A stretch of DNA of 64,000 bases from Borrelia sp. P9F1. Its GTDB lineage: Bacteria > Spirochaetota > Spirochaetia > Borreliales > Borreliaceae. The position numbers and the translations under genes were made by a program. Shown here piece after piece: positions 18,281-27,440 of the stretch (the stretch's first letter is position 1; the number at the start of each line of letters is the position of its first letter). The notes beneath the pieces were generated by a model. It saw only the letters and a program-made list of their open reading frames with translations, was not told where the DNA came from and searched no databases. The stretch is taken from NCBI RefSeq assembly GCF_030436115.1, contig NZ_CP129407.1:275265-339264 (forward strand), read 5' to 3'.

Positions 18281-18617
18281 TTTTAATTTTGATTATCTCA
18301 GTAATTCTAACCCCAAAATTCTCATCAATTACAACCACCTCCCCTTTAGCTATCACCTTTCCATTTACCAAAATATCAACGGGCTCTCCCGCAAGCTTAT
18401 CAAGAGTAATAATAGTACCCTCAGACATGCCAAGTATGTCCTTAATCTTCCGCTCAGTCCTACCAAGCTCAACAGTAACCTGCATGGAAACATCCATCAA
18501 AAGCCCCAAATTACTAGGATCAACTCCTTCTGGCAAAGTATCAATCAAATCAGGAAGCTTAACCCCCTTTATCTCAGGCTTTTCCTCTTCCCTAAAATCA
18601 TTTTCACCTACACCCAT
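18273..18617 (-). CDS. fliN: FliN, flagellar C-ring/switch protein
   Basis: A 114-residue FliN. The acidic N-terminus is followed by the SpoA domain (about 38-112: [46 protein letters not shown]). It forms the lower C-ring with FliM and binds FliH during export. It starts 43 bases after the fliM stop. That gap is the longest of the flagellar operon and contains the small palindrome ATTAAGCTTAAT (18631-18642) in front of a GAAGGGG ribosome binding site. Confidence 0.96.
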   Translation of the reverse strand: MGVGENDFREEEKPEIKGVKLPDLIDTLPEGVDPSNLGLLMDVSMQVTVELGRTERKIKDILGMSEGTIITLDKLAGEPVDILVNGKVIAKGEVVVIDENFGVRITEIIKIKND

Positions 18618-18660
18618 AAATTACCCCTTCATTAAGCTTAATAACACCACTTATTTAAAA

Positions 18661-19719
18661 TTATTCAATTTCCTCTGTAAGCTCTTTTAACAAATCAAAA
18701 TCCTTAACTTCACCAACTTTCTCTGTAATCTGAACAGAAATCTTATTTCCAACAAGACCCATTCTACACCTGAATTTCTGTTTGGTTCCCACCTTTAAAC
18801 TTAAATCCTTGTTTATCAAAGAATTTTCAAGATTAATAACATCCCCTTTCTGCAAAGACAGTATCTCCCTCACCTTAAGCCTAACCTCTCCCATCTCCGC
18901 TATTAAAGGCATACCCGTATTCTCAAGCTTTTTTCTTAATGCATCAAGATTTTCACTAGTAGTACCCACCCCAATTAAAGAATGCCAATATCTTGTAGAA
19001 AGTTTAGAAACAATAGGCTCTATGGTAATGTAAGGCAAACAGAAGTTCATAAGCCCCTCAACCTTACCTATTTTAACCTCGAGGGTTACCAAAATAATCA
19101 TCTCTGTTGGAGGCACTATTTGAGCAAATTGAGGATTAACTTCTATATGCCCAAAACGGGGTCTGAGATCAACTACCTGAGACCAAGCCTCCCGCATATT
19201 GGCAAGTATACGAATAATAACACTTTCCATAACAGACTGTTCTATCTCAGTCAAATCCCTGCTCTTATCCTTAATAGTATCTCCATCTCCACCAAAAAGT
19301 CTATCAACTATTGCAAATGCAATAGTCGGATCAACCTCAAATATGGCAGAGCCCTTCAAAGGATCCATATTAATTATTGCCAAAGTAGTAGGATTCGGAA
19401 TAGACCTAATAAACTCCTCATAGGTCAACTGATCAACGGAGGCCACATGTACATGCACCATCTTCCTTAAAAGAGCCGACAAGGAGGTAGTAGTATACCT
19501 TGCAAACGCCTCATGAAAACTCGACACTGTTCTTACCTGTTCCTTAGAAAACTTATCCGGCCTCTTAAAATCATAAATCTTAACCTTCTGTTTCTTGCCC
19601 ATAGGACTAGATATAACATTAGAAAGCGCATCGTCTGATGACAAACTGTCAGCCGAATTAATAGATTCTAAGAGACTATCTATATCATCTTGAGACAACG
19701 CCCCTGGATTACCCGCCAT
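18661..19719 (-). CDS. fliM: FliM, flagellar motor switch protein
   Basis: A 352-residue FliM. The N-terminal CheY-P-binding motif reads LSQDDIDSLL (residues 8-17). The middle domain (about 55-245) contains the conserved GG-type segment FGGDGDTI, and a C-terminal SpoA domain (about 265-340) pairs with FliN. It couples chemotaxis signalling to rotational direction of the periplasmic flagella. Transcribed after fliL with a 17-base gap. Confidence 0.96.
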   Translation of the reverse strand: MAGNPGALSQDDIDSLLESINSADSLSSDDALSNVISSPMGKKQKVKIYDFKRPDKFSKEQVRTVSSFHEAFARYTTTSLSALLRKMVHVHVASVDQLTYEEFIRSIPNPTTLAIINMDPLKGSAIFEVDPTIAFAIVDRLFGGDGDTIKDKSRDLTEIEQSVMESVIIRILANMREAWSQVVDLRPRFGHIEVNPQFAQIVPPTEMIILVTLEVKIGKVEGLMNFCLPYITIEPIVSKLSTRYWHSLIGVGTTSENLDALRKKLENTGMPLIAEMGEVRLKVREILSLQKGDVINLENSLINKDLSLKVGTKQKFRCRMGLVGNKISVQITEKVGEVKDFDLLKELTEEIE

Positions 19720-19736
19720 TTAAATCCCTCTTTAAA

Positions 19737-20267
19737 TTACATATCAAATATATCGATTTGTGTTAATGCAATTTCTTTTATTTCACCATTCCTTAATACA
19801 CTATTAATCCTAGCTTTGATTTCAGCTTTAATCTGACTCTCATTCTTTATCTCTTGTGCCGTTCTTTGACTAAAATATTCCCTAATAATATCCTTTAACC
19901 TTACCTTCTGTCTTCCAAGTTCATTTAAAATATTCACATTATTCTCAGCATATCCCAAGGCAAGCTTTATCACAAAGGTCTTAGGAGGAGTATCCAGAGT
20001 AGTCCCTCTAATTTCATCTATACTTTCATACCATATAAGCATAGGAGGCTTACCTAAATATTCATTAGAAAAAATTGGGAAATCATTAGGCGTTCCACTT
20101 TGACTCAATACCATCTTAGACACAAAATAAGAAACTATGATCATAATCACAACAGTCAATAAGCCTATCGCTATTATCTGCAAAATCTTTATTATAATAT
20201 TCGGAACCAAGGCACCCCTCCCACCGTCATTCCCAATATCCATACGATCATCTTCCTTCTCAGGCAT
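19737..20267 (-). CDS. fliL: FliL, stator-associated basal-body protein
   Basis: A 176-residue FliL with a short cytoplasmic tail, one membrane helix (about 28-52) and a periplasmic domain ending in the FliL-type NSVLRNGEIKEIALTQIDIFD. FliL rings surround and activate stator units, and the B. burgdorferi orthologue affects periplasmic flagellar orientation. The open frame extends to 20291, but ATG 20267 has AGGAGGG five bases upstream and is clearly the start. Confidence 0.94.
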   Translation of the reverse strand: MPEKEDDRMDIGNDGGRGALVPNIIIKILQIIAIGLLTVVIMIIVSYFVSKMVLSQSGTPNDFPIFSNEYLGKPPMLIWYESIDEIRGTTLDTPPKTFVIKLALGYAENNVNILNELGRQKVRLKDIIREYFSQRTAQEIKNESQIKAEIKARINSVLRNGEIKEIALTQIDIFDM

Positions 20268-20304
20268 ATTCCCTCCTATAAATTTCTTCACTCACTCTAA
20301 TCTA

Positions 20305-21090
20305 TCACAAATTAATACCTTTAGTAGTACTTAAAGAAGAATCACTCGTAATTAAAATATCTATTCTTCTATTGTACGCCCTACCCTCAGGAGTATCATC
20401 TGTAGCAACTGGCCTACTACCCGCCAGCCCAGACACTTCGAATTTACTCTCAATACTTTTCATCCTAGACTGATCAGTGTAATTCAAAATCTGCTCTAAC
20501 ATATTAATAGCCCTTGCTGCTGAGAGTTCCCAATTGCTTTTCCAAATTTCATTTACACCAGTATCAATGTTGTCCGTATGCCCTTCTATTTTAAAATTGT
20601 ATCCTTGCCCTTCTAAATACCCAATAAAAGATGATATTTTTTGTATAGTTTCTCTATTTTCATCAAGCTTAACCTCAGCACTGGCTGTATCAAAAAAAGA
20701 ATCTGCTAAAAGAGACACAACAACTCCCCGCTCAAGTCGCCTAACAATAATACTCTTGGATTGAATTTTTTCAATAAATTCAATCATAGATTTGTTTTTA
20801 GCCGTCTGAGAGGCTTGCTTATTCTTAGCAGTAGAAGGCAAAGACATAAAACTGTTACTCAAGTAAGAAAGCTTATCAACATCCAAGGTCTTACCACCTT
20901 TAAAAACCCCAGAACCCGTAAAAGAGGCCGACATTATCTTCACTATGTTTTCTTTAAATACAACATCGCTTAACGAAAACATAGTAACAAAAAAAACAAG
21001 AAGCAAGGTAACCATATCTCCATAAGTCAACATATAATCAGGAGCACCCTCTTCACATTTCGAACGCTTTTTAGCCCGCAACGCCATCAT
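20305..21090 (-). CDS. motB: MotB, flagellar stator protein
   Basis: A 261-residue MotB. It has one membrane helix (about 23-43) with the proton-binding Asp in YGDMVTLLLVFFV, a plug region, and a C-terminal OmpA-like peptidoglycan-binding domain (about 140-255: FKIEGHTDNIDTG; SAARAINMLEQIL; GRAYNRRIDILI). It anchors MotA to the cell wall. ATGs at 21090 and 21087 are both possible. The first overlaps the motA stop (ATGA), indicating coupled translation of the stator pair. Confidence 0.96.
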   Translation of the reverse strand: MMALRAKKRSKCEEGAPDYMLTYGDMVTLLLVFFVTMFSLSDVVFKENIVKIMSASFTGSGVFKGGKTLDVDKLSYLSNSFMSLPSTAKNKQASQTAKNKSMIEFIEKIQSKSIIVRRLERGVVVSLLADSFFDTASAEVKLDENRETIQKISSFIGYLEGQGYNFKIEGHTDNIDTGVNEIWKSNWELSAARAINMLEQILNYTDQSRMKSIESKFEVSGLAGSRPVATDDTPEGRAYNRRIDILITSDSSLSTTKGINL

Positions 21091-21869
21091 TCACCCCCAA
21101 GAACATTTCCAACCTGATTTCTATCCTTAGGAGTCAAAAATGTCACCAATTTTTGTTCCAAAATCCTAGGATTATCCCCTGCCTGGATCGACAAAATACC
21201 CTCGACTATCATTGTCTTAACTGCCGCCTCTTCAGAATCTATGGATTCCAACTTAATTTGAACAGGAATAAACATTAAATTTGCCATTATCGTACCATAA
21301 AGAGTCGTAATAAGAGCAACGGCCATAGAAGAACCGAGCGCAGATTTATCCTCTAAATTCCCAAGAAGAGCTATAAGCCCAATAAGAGTACCTGTCATTC
21401 CAAAAGCAGGAGCAAGCTTTGCCCAAGTTCCAAAAAGATTAGAACCCATCTTGTGTCTTTCCTGCATTTGGTCTAACTCAAGATAGAGCATTGTTCTAAT
21501 TATCTCAGGATCAGCACCATCAACAACAAGCCTCATCCCAGACTTAAAAAATGGATCACTAATCTGTTCAAGTTCATCATCAAGGGATAAAAGCCCCTCC
21601 TTTCTAGCCTTTTCCGAAAGCTCCACCAAAGTCTTTATACTAGAAGCCTTAGCAAAGGAACTTTTTTTGAAGAAAAAACCCAAATAAGTGGGGATTTTCT
21701 TCACAGCAACAACTTCCGAAGAAGCCATAAGAGCAGAAAAGGACCCAACGACTGTAATAAACACAGAACTTAAATCCCAAAAAACACCCAACCCCGTTGG
21801 AGTAAATGCCATAGAAATCAGAATAGCCCCAAATCCAACTCCCCAACCAAGTATACTAGCCAAATTCAC
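21087..21869 (-). CDS. motA: MotA, flagellar stator channel protein
   Basis: A 260-residue MotA with four membrane helices, a cytoplasmic loop between helices 2 and 3, and the conserved Pro-containing segment WAKLAPAFGMTGTLIGLIALL. It forms the ion channel with MotB and pushes on FliG. Ends overlapping motB; starts overlapping flbD by four bases. Confidence 0.96.
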   Translation of the reverse strand: MNLASILGWGVGFGAILISMAFTPTGLGVFWDLSSVFITVVGSFSALMASSEVVAVKKIPTYLGFFFKKSSFAKASSIKTLVELSEKARKEGLLSLDDELEQISDPFFKSGMRLVVDGADPEIIRTMLYLELDQMQERHKMGSNLFGTWAKLAPAFGMTGTLIGLIALLGNLEDKSALGSSMAVALITTLYGTIMANLMFIPVQIKLESIDSEEAAVKTMIVEGILSIQAGDNPRILEQKLVTFLTPKDRNQVGNVLGGE

Positions 21870-22087
21870 AACCCAACTCCCTCATTTCCTTGCGTAACTT
21901 TACCCAAAAAGGCAACTTCTTTCCTGTATACCCTAATTCTATCCACCACCTCTTCTACGCTTTCCTTTACAACCAACTTCTTACCATTCATCAGCAAGAT
22001 CGTAGTATCGGGATTAGACTCAATACTCTCAATATGACAAGGATTTAAGTAATAACCTTCTCCGTTTAACTTAGTTACATAAATCAT
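21866..22087 (-). CDS. flbD: FlbD family small flagellar protein
   Basis: A 73-residue FlbD-family protein (MIYVTKLNGEGYYLNP, then PDTTILLMNGKKLVVKESVEEV). The family is regularly found between flgE and motA in spirochaetes, clostridia and bacilli. Its function is not settled. A GTG at 22099 is in frame, overlaps the flgE stop and has AAGG six bases upstream. ATG 22087 fits the usual family N-terminus better. I chose the ATG, but the longer form with four extra residues is possible. Confidence 0.88.
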   Translation of the reverse strand: MIYVTKLNGEGYYLNPCHIESIESNPDTTILLMNGKKLVVKESVEEVVDRIRVYRKEVAFLGKVTQGNEGVGL

Positions 22088-22098
22088 AAAACAAACCA

Positions 22099-23427
22099 CT
22101 ACGCCTTAAGTCTTACAAGTTCCTGAAGCAACTGATCTGAGGTAGTAATAGTCTTAGCATTAGCCTGAAAACCTCTTTGAGTGACTATCATATCCGTGAA
22201 TTGCTCAGCAAGATCAACATTAGCCATCTCCAAGACCCCTGCCCTTATAACTCCCAAGCCTGCAAAACCAGTTTCACCCACCCTAGCCTGTCCCGAATTA
22301 CTTGTCTCAACAAAATTGGTATCACCAGCTTTAGCAAGCCCTCCAGGATTAATAAACGAAGCAAGAGCAATTTTTCCAACATCTTTCCTAATACCATTTG
22401 AATAAACTCCCGTTATTACTCCATTTTGATCTATCTCGTAGTTCTCCATATACCCCATACCATACCCGTCCTGAACAATAGCCTTTGTCGTGCTTGCATC
22501 AGCAAACTGAGTAACTGAATTAGTATAACTACCTACATTACCAAGTCTAAGATTAACAGTCTGCTCACCTCCGATCTCCCCGACATTAGCTCCAGGCACA
22601 CCAAAAGTTATAGGAAATTCAAGCAAATCCTCCGCCTGTCCTGCTTGTCCGTTTAAAGAAAGCAAAGCACCCTCATTATCAAAACCTAGTGAAAAGCTAG
22701 AGTTTTCCTCTCCATTCACTAAAACTGTAGCATTCCATGCATTAGAAACAGCTGGATCCCTTACAACCCTAAGCTCCACAACACTAGTATTACCAAAACT
22801 GTCGTAAACCGTCTTATTAACAACCCACGTTCCTTGGGCAACATCCAACTCACTAGCATCTTCTCCAATTACAGGCAACCTCTTGTCAAGATTGCAGGCA
22901 AAAGTAATATACTCAGTAGCTTTAGCGCCTTCCTTATCTCCAATAGGGATAATCAAATCCTCAACATCAGAAGATGTATTAATAACCTGCTGCCCACCAA
23001 GCGTCCTTGCCATCCAGCCCTGAATCCTCATCCCATTTGCAGGATTTACGAGATTACGACCAGAATCAATATCAAACGCACCAGCTCTCGTATAAAAAGA
23101 ATTATTGCCTTCTCTTAAAATAAAAAACCCATTACCACTAACCCCAAGATCAGAAGCTTTCTGTGTACTTTGAAAAGATCCCTGGGTATGAATAGTATCT
23201 ACCGTGGCAACACTCATACCAAGCCCAACCTGCTTCGGGTTAGTTCCTCCCCGCACATCAGTAGGGCGAGATGCCCCAGAAATGCTTTGGGATATCATAT
23301 CCTGAAAATTAACTCTTCCCTTTTTAAAGCCAACCGTATTTACGTTTGCGATATTATTACCAACAACATCCATCCTAGTCTGATGGTTCTGTAGCCCAGA
23401 AACACCAGAATACAAAGATCTCATCAT
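22099..23427 (-). CDS. flgE: FlgE, flagellar hook protein with lysinoalanine cross-link residues
   Basis: A 442-residue hook protein. It has the N-terminal rod/hook motif (MMRSLYSGVSGLQNHQTRMD; NNIANVNTVGFKKGR), FlgE D1/D2 domains and the C-terminal FlgEFG motif (VDLAEQFTDMIVTQRGFQAN). Lys165 (in GDKEG) and Cys178 (in TFACNLDKR) match in spacing and numbering the pair that forms the self-catalysed lysinoalanine cross-link in spirochaete hooks. Start at ATGATG 23427 with GGAGGA nine bases upstream. Ends overlapping flbD's possible GTG start. Confidence 0.97.
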   Translation of the reverse strand: MMRSLYSGVSGLQNHQTRMDVVGNNIANVNTVGFKKGRVNFQDMISQSISGASRPTDVRGGTNPKQVGLGMSVATVDTIHTQGSFQSTQKASDLGVSGNGFFILREGNNSFYTRAGAFDIDSGRNLVNPANGMRIQGWMARTLGGQQVINTSSDVEDLIIPIGDKEGAKATEYITFACNLDKRLPVIGEDASELDVAQGTWVVNKTVYDSFGNTSVVELRVVRDPAVSNAWNATVLVNGEENSSFSLGFDNEGALLSLNGQAGQAEDLLEFPITFGVPGANVGEIGGEQTVNLRLGNVGSYTNSVTQFADASTTKAIVQDGYGMGYMENYEIDQNGVITGVYSNGIRKDVGKIALASFINPGGLAKAGDTNFVETSNSGQARVGETGFAGLGVIRAGVLEMANVDLAEQFTDMIVTQRGFQANAKTITTSDQLLQELVRLKA

Positions 23428-23431
23428 ACAA

Positions 23432-23866
23432 TTATTCCTCCAACCCTATTGATAAAATACTTTCATAAGTGTAATACTTACCACCTACCATAATCCCCGG
23501 ATTTACTCCTGTTTTAATATTAGTAACCTTACCCTTAATAACTTCTCCATCAGCATGCTCAAATTCAACTACTTTGCCCAATAAATCCAAATCTTTATTC
23601 ACATTAAGTGCAGAGGAAAGCTTTTCAAAAGATTTACTCATATTCGTCATCTGCTCAAGCGCAGAAAACTGGGCCATTTGAGCTATAAATTCCTTATCTT
23701 TCATTGGATCAGTGGGATCCTGATATCTAAGCTGCGTAATAAGAAGCTTCAAGAAATCATCCCTCCCAAGATTAACACCCCCGGATCCTCTTTCCACACC
23801 AGAGCTAGACACCCCCCTAACCCTGTTTGTGTTAACCAAACCAGAAACACTATCAATTGTACTCAC
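23432..23866 (-). CDS. flgD: FlgD, hook cap protein
   Basis: A 144-residue FlgD with the conserved N-terminal motif DDFLKLLITQLRYQDPTDPM followed by KEFIAQMAQFSALEQM, and a short C-terminal beta part. It caps the growing hook and directs FlgE polymerisation. At 144 residues it lacks the large Ig/FlgD domain of enterobacterial FlgD (about 230 residues), as is usual in spirochaetes. Four bases before flgE. Confidence 0.94.
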   Translation of the reverse strand: MSTIDSVSGLVNTNRVRGVSSSGVERGSGGVNLGRDDFLKLLITQLRYQDPTDPMKDKEFIAQMAQFSALEQMTNMSKSFEKLSSALNVNKDLDLLGKVVEFEHADGEVIKGKVTNIKTGVNPGIMVGGKYYTYESILSIGLEE

Positions 23867-23874
23867 TCATCCCC

Positions 23875-25041
23875 CTAAACAACAAAATTAATATTCTTTT
23901 CTAATTCATCAGAAATCTCAATGTCATCTTCAAGCCTAAATACTTCACCTTCACCAAAAGAGAGTCCTCGACCCGAATCCTCATCCTTAAACCCCGAAAA
24001 ACTTCCAGAATCACCTGCAAGAGAAAGACTTAAACTGGTATTAAACCCATTATCATCCAACATCTTACTGATCGAATACATATTTTGTTCAAAAAGAGCC
24101 CTCACATTTTGATTATCAACTACTATCCTGCCCAACAAATTATTACCAGAGTCAAGATTTAAATTAATTCGTATGCTACCGAGCTCCCTAGGCTTTATAA
24201 TCAATTTAATCTCCCCTGTATCGTTCGATTTTAACACAATTTTAGCCTTATTCACAATATTGTGATTCACCTTTAAATCCCACTCCGACATCAAATCGCC
24301 ACCAACGTTGCCACTTAAAGGCTCTTTAACATATTTTGACGTACCAGAACCGCAAAGATCGCCAACGAAGTCCCCCATCCCACTAAATGTTTCTTTGAAA
24401 CTATACTTGCCAACAGAATGCTCACCATCGACAACCCGAAATTTGGACTCCATATTAGGCAATTCTTTAAAACCACTACTCTTCTTAAAATTCTTAACAT
24501 CAACGTCAATAACATTTCCTTTCTCACCTCTTCCTTCAAGACCAAAATCCCTTTGATTAGAACTAAGAGCTACACCAAGCACATCAAAACCCAAAAAAGA
24601 CCCAACATCCCTAAAAACACCAACATCAAACAAAATATCCTCAATATTCTTTATTATTTCTTTCGGATCAGCAAACCCACCACCAGACAAATTTTCACTC
24701 AAAACTCTAAAATTTTCAAAATCAGACAAATGACTCATCTTCTTTATTAAAGATTTCAAATCAAACACAAAACCATCATCACCAAGTTTTTCAAAAGCAA
24801 AAACCCTATCCAAAGACATCCTTTTAAATTGTTTATCTATAAGGCCATTATCCTTTAAAAACCTAAAAAAATCTAAAACAGAACCTCTTGTCTTAGAAGC
24901 ACCCTCCATTTCTGAAAAAATAAGATCTAAAAACTTAACTCTACTACCTTTCCCCAAAGAAGCACCTAAGCTTCCCGGACTTAACCCCTTGCTCAACAAA
25001 TCGGGGCTGCTTAAGACAACTTTACCCAAAACACAACTCAC
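23875..25041 (-). CDS. fliK: FliK-type hook-length protein (FlbC)
   Basis: A 388-residue protein. Its long N-terminal 270 residues are low in conservation, rich in Phe, Asp, Gly and Ser. The C-terminal ~100 residues match the FliK C-terminal domain (GEIKLIIKPRELGSIRINLN; VDNQNVRALFEQNMYSISKM). FliK measures hook length and contacts FlhB to switch export specificity. Borrelia annotations use flbC. It lies between flbB and flgD in the usual order. Confidence 0.87.
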   Translation of the reverse strand: MSCVLGKVVLSSPDLLSKGLSPGSLGASLGKGSRVKFLDLIFSEMEGASKTRGSVLDFFRFLKDNGLIDKQFKRMSLDRVFAFEKLGDDGFVFDLKSLIKKMSHLSDFENFRVLSENLSGGGFADPKEIIKNIEDILFDVGVFRDVGSFLGFDVLGVALSSNQRDFGLEGRGEKGNVIDVDVKNFKKSSGFKELPNMESKFRVVDGEHSVGKYSFKETFSGMGDFVGDLCGSGTSKYVKEPLSGNVGGDLMSEWDLKVNHNIVNKAKIVLKSNDTGEIKLIIKPRELGSIRINLNLDSGNNLLGRIVVDNQNVRALFEQNMYSISKMLDDNGFNTSLSLSLAGDSGSFSGFKDEDSGRGLSFGEGEVFRLEDDIEISDELEKNINFVV

Positions 25042-25044
25042 AAA

Positions 25045-25659
25045 TCACTCCAATGCACTCACAGACATCTTCCTCATCAACACAGCCGCCCTTTTAGCAT
25101 CCATAAGGGATAACCAATAAGGAACAATAGATACCCTTCCATCTTTCTTAGCGATATCCTCCACCTTGCGAATATAAGATATCGCAACCTCATCACCAAG
25201 TTCTTCAAGCCTCTTTACCGCATCTTCCGGTGGCATGTTTACCAAGTATAGAGCAGCCTGTACAAAATTCGCGTCCTCATCTTTATACTTATCAACAATG
25301 TCATCAATAACCTTCTGCTTTAAATCCAAATCTCTTTGCTTTTGGTTAAGCTCTGCCTCAAGTTTATTCAAACTATCCTCTCTTATCCTCAATTCTTCTC
25401 TTAATTTTTCAACTTGTTGACTCTTAATATCAATCGCTTCCCTTTCCTTTATCATCCTAATCTCATCAAGACTAATGTTTGTATCTTCAAAAGACTGCAT
25501 ACTTTCCCCAAAAAGCAAACTCTTTACATACATCGGGAAATAATCCCTAGTCTTATACAACCCAAACACATCAATCAAAAAAACCGAAAATCCCATTAGA
25601 ACGACGATCAAAAGAAGCCAAAAAAACATCCTAGATAAGAACAACAAAACATTACTCAT
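25045..25659 (-). CDS. flbB: FlbB, periplasmic-flagellum collar protein (MotE-like)
   Basis: A 204-residue protein with an N-terminal membrane helix (about 5-32), a long coiled coil (about 62-125, IREDSLNKLEAELNQKQRDL and following) and a C-terminal MgtE_N/MotE-like helical domain (FVQAALYLVNMPPEDAVKRL; YWLSLMDAKRAAVLMRKMS). In B. burgdorferi FlbB (BB0286) is a base protein of the flagellar collar and needed for stator assembly. It overlaps the end of fliJ by eight bases. Confidence 0.9.
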   Translation of the reverse strand: MSNVLLFLSRMFFWLLLIVVLMGFSVFLIDVFGLYKTRDYFPMYVKSLLFGESMQSFEDTNISLDEIRMIKEREAIDIKSQQVEKLREELRIREDSLNKLEAELNQKQRDLDLKQKVIDDIVDKYKDEDANFVQAALYLVNMPPEDAVKRLEELGDEVAISYIRKVEDIAKKDGRVSIVPYWLSLMDAKRAAVLMRKMSVSALE

Positions 25660-26083
25660 TACTATTCTCTAATCTCCTACAAACCTCATACCCGACATAC
25701 TCATCCAAAAACAAACTCTCTCTCTTTTCCTTCTTTTTAATTATAGTATCATTTAAAACTTTTATTAATATTTTAACCTTCTTTTCTTCTCCATACTTTT
25801 CCAAATAAGTATCATAATATTTGTCATATTCATGCTTAACTTTTACAAGTTTTTTTAATTCTTTTTCCTTTTTCTTGTTTAAATAATCCAAAAAACTACC
25901 CTTATAAAGCACATCCTCATCGCTTAACGCCTTCACATAATCAGGAATTGCATCTAAAAATTTTTCTACTTTAGCAACATTACCATTTGCATTTATTAAA
26001 TCAAACTCACTACGCTTCTTATCGTAAGCTCTAACAACCAATATTTTTTCAAATTTTTCCTTCTTAAAGATCAAATCATTCAA
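25652..26083 (-). CDS. fliJ: FliJ-type export chaperone escort (FlbA)
   Basis: A 143-residue, highly charged, almost entirely helical protein with Lys/Glu-rich coiled coils, the size and composition of FliJ. It lies directly behind the fliI ATPase with a four-base overlap. FliJ forms the central stalk of the FliI hexamer and escorts export chaperones. Sequence identity of FliJ is low between phyla, so gene order carries much of the call. Named flbA in Borrelia. Confidence 0.85.
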   Translation of the reverse strand: MNDLIFKKEKFEKILVVRAYDKKRSEFDLINANGNVAKVEKFLDAIPDYVKALSDEDVLYKGSFLDYLNKKKEKELKKLVKVKHEYDKYYDTYLEKYGEEKKVKILIKVLNDTIIKKKEKRESLFLDEYVGYEVCRRLENSNE

Positions 26084-27387
26084 GCTAATATTTCTCTTAT
26101 TTCATTATCTAAATTTTCAAAATCAAATTCTTCTTGCATACCCTGAGAAACAAAATCAATAATCTCTGGGTATTTTGAAATTGCCAAATCAACTTCCTTG
26201 TTGGACCCCTTAAGATAAATTCCTGTCTTAATCAAATCTTCATAATTCTTATAAATTGATAATAAATTCCTAATTTTAAGTAATAACTTCTGTTTCTCAA
26301 AACTCACTATTCTATGAAGAGATCTCGAAGTAGAACTTAAAATATTAACGGAAGGATAAACTCCTTTATCAGACAACTCCCTATCCAAAATGATATGCCC
26401 ATCTAAAATAGCCTTCACACTGTCAGCTATTGGTTCCGTAAAGTCATCACCCTCAACAAGAACAGTATAAAACCCCGTAATACTCCCCTTACCGTTAAGC
26501 CCTGAACGCTCAAGCAAAATAGGAATTTCCACAAAAACAGAAGGAGGATACCCTTTAGCAGCAGGGGGCTCTCCCATAGAAAGGCCTATCTCTCTTCTTG
26601 CATTTGCAAACCTTGTAATTGAATCAAACAGCAAAATAACATCCAAACCCCTATCTCTGAAATGCTCAGCAACCAGTGTTGCAGTGTAGGCTCCCTTATA
26701 CCTTGAAATAGGAGATTCATCGGATGTTGAGACAACTAAAACACTTTTTCCCAATCGTTCCTCTCCCAGCTCATACCTAATAAACTCATTAAGCTCTCGC
26801 CCCCTCTCTCCAATAAAAGCAATAACATTAACATCTGCCTCTGAATTCTTGGCAATCATGCCAAGCAATGTAGATTTACCTACACCAGCACCAGAGAAAA
26901 TACCCACACGCTGCCCTTTAGCAATTGGTAAAAATCCATCAAGAACCCTAACTCCAGTAATTATTTGTTCAGCAAAAATGCCCCTACTTAAGGGATTAAT
27001 ACTCCTAAAACCTAATTCCTTATAGTGCTTGCCACGAATTTGTCCCTTATTATCAATAGGCCTCCCAAGCGAATCAATAACTCTTCCAAGCAAATCATCA
27101 CCAAGATTAATCTGAAGTCTCTTATTTAAAGAATAAACCCTGTCTCCAACCTCAACCCCATCAAAGCCCTCATAAGCCATAAGGCTAACTAAAGACCCAT
27201 TAAAGCCCAACACCTCAGCATATATCTCCCTGCCATTTCTCTGCACAATCAGACACAAATCCCCTATTCCACACTTTGGACCCGAGCTTTCAACCAAAAG
27301 ACCTTTAATCTTTTTTATCTTCCCAACAAGAGAGATAGACTCCACACCGTCTAATATTCTTGAATAATTTTTAAAGAGGCTGTCCAC
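26080..27387 (-). CDS. fliI: FliI, flagellar export ATPase
   Basis: A 435-residue F1-beta-like ATPase. It has Walker A GIFSGAGVGKSTLL (about 165-178), the GERGREL motif, Walker B VILLFDSITRFANARREIG and the export-ATPase PPAAKGYPPSVF segment. It powers the entry of export substrates with FliH and FliJ. The open frame begins at 27402 (TTG), but the GGGGGG Shine-Dalgarno is best spaced for GTG 27387 (seven bases); TTG 27390 is also possible. A perfect inverted repeat lies immediately upstream of this ribosome binding site. Confidence 0.95.
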   Translation of the reverse strand: MDSLFKNYSRILDGVESISLVGKIKKIKGLLVESSGPKCGIGDLCLIVQRNGREIYAEVLGFNGSLVSLMAYEGFDGVEVGDRVYSLNKRLQINLGDDLLGRVIDSLGRPIDNKGQIRGKHYKELGFRSINPLSRGIFAEQIITGVRVLDGFLPIAKGQRVGIFSGAGVGKSTLLGMIAKNSEADVNVIAFIGERGRELNEFIRYELGEERLGKSVLVVSTSDESPISRYKGAYTATLVAEHFRDRGLDVILLFDSITRFANARREIGLSMGEPPAAKGYPPSVFVEIPILLERSGLNGKGSITGFYTVLVEGDDFTEPIADSVKAILDGHIILDRELSDKGVYPSVNILSSTSRSLHRIVSFEKQKLLLKIRNLLSIYKNYEDLIKTGIYLKGSNKEVDLAISKYPEIIDFVSQGMQEEFDFENLDNEIREILA

Positions 27388-27401
27388 CAATATACCCCCC
27401 A

Positions 27402-27440
27402 AGAAGAGAGACTTAAGAATAATTCTTAAGTCTCTCTTCT
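27402..27440. promoter_or_regulatory. Perfect 19-bp inverted repeat at the fliH-fliI junction
   Basis: 27402-27420 is the exact reverse complement of 27422-27440, with a single central base. In the transcript it covers the last six fliH codons, the fliH stop (27413-27415) and the next bases, ending a few bases before the GGGGGG ribosome binding site of fliI. No U-run follows, so it does not look like an intrinsic terminator. A role in RNA processing, translation control or 3'-end protection is possible. Confidence 0.9.

Noticed and set aside
18631-18642. 12-bp palindrome ATTAAGCTTAAT between fliM and fliN
   Set aside because: Too short and AT-rich to stand out from chance in this composition; only noted with fliN.
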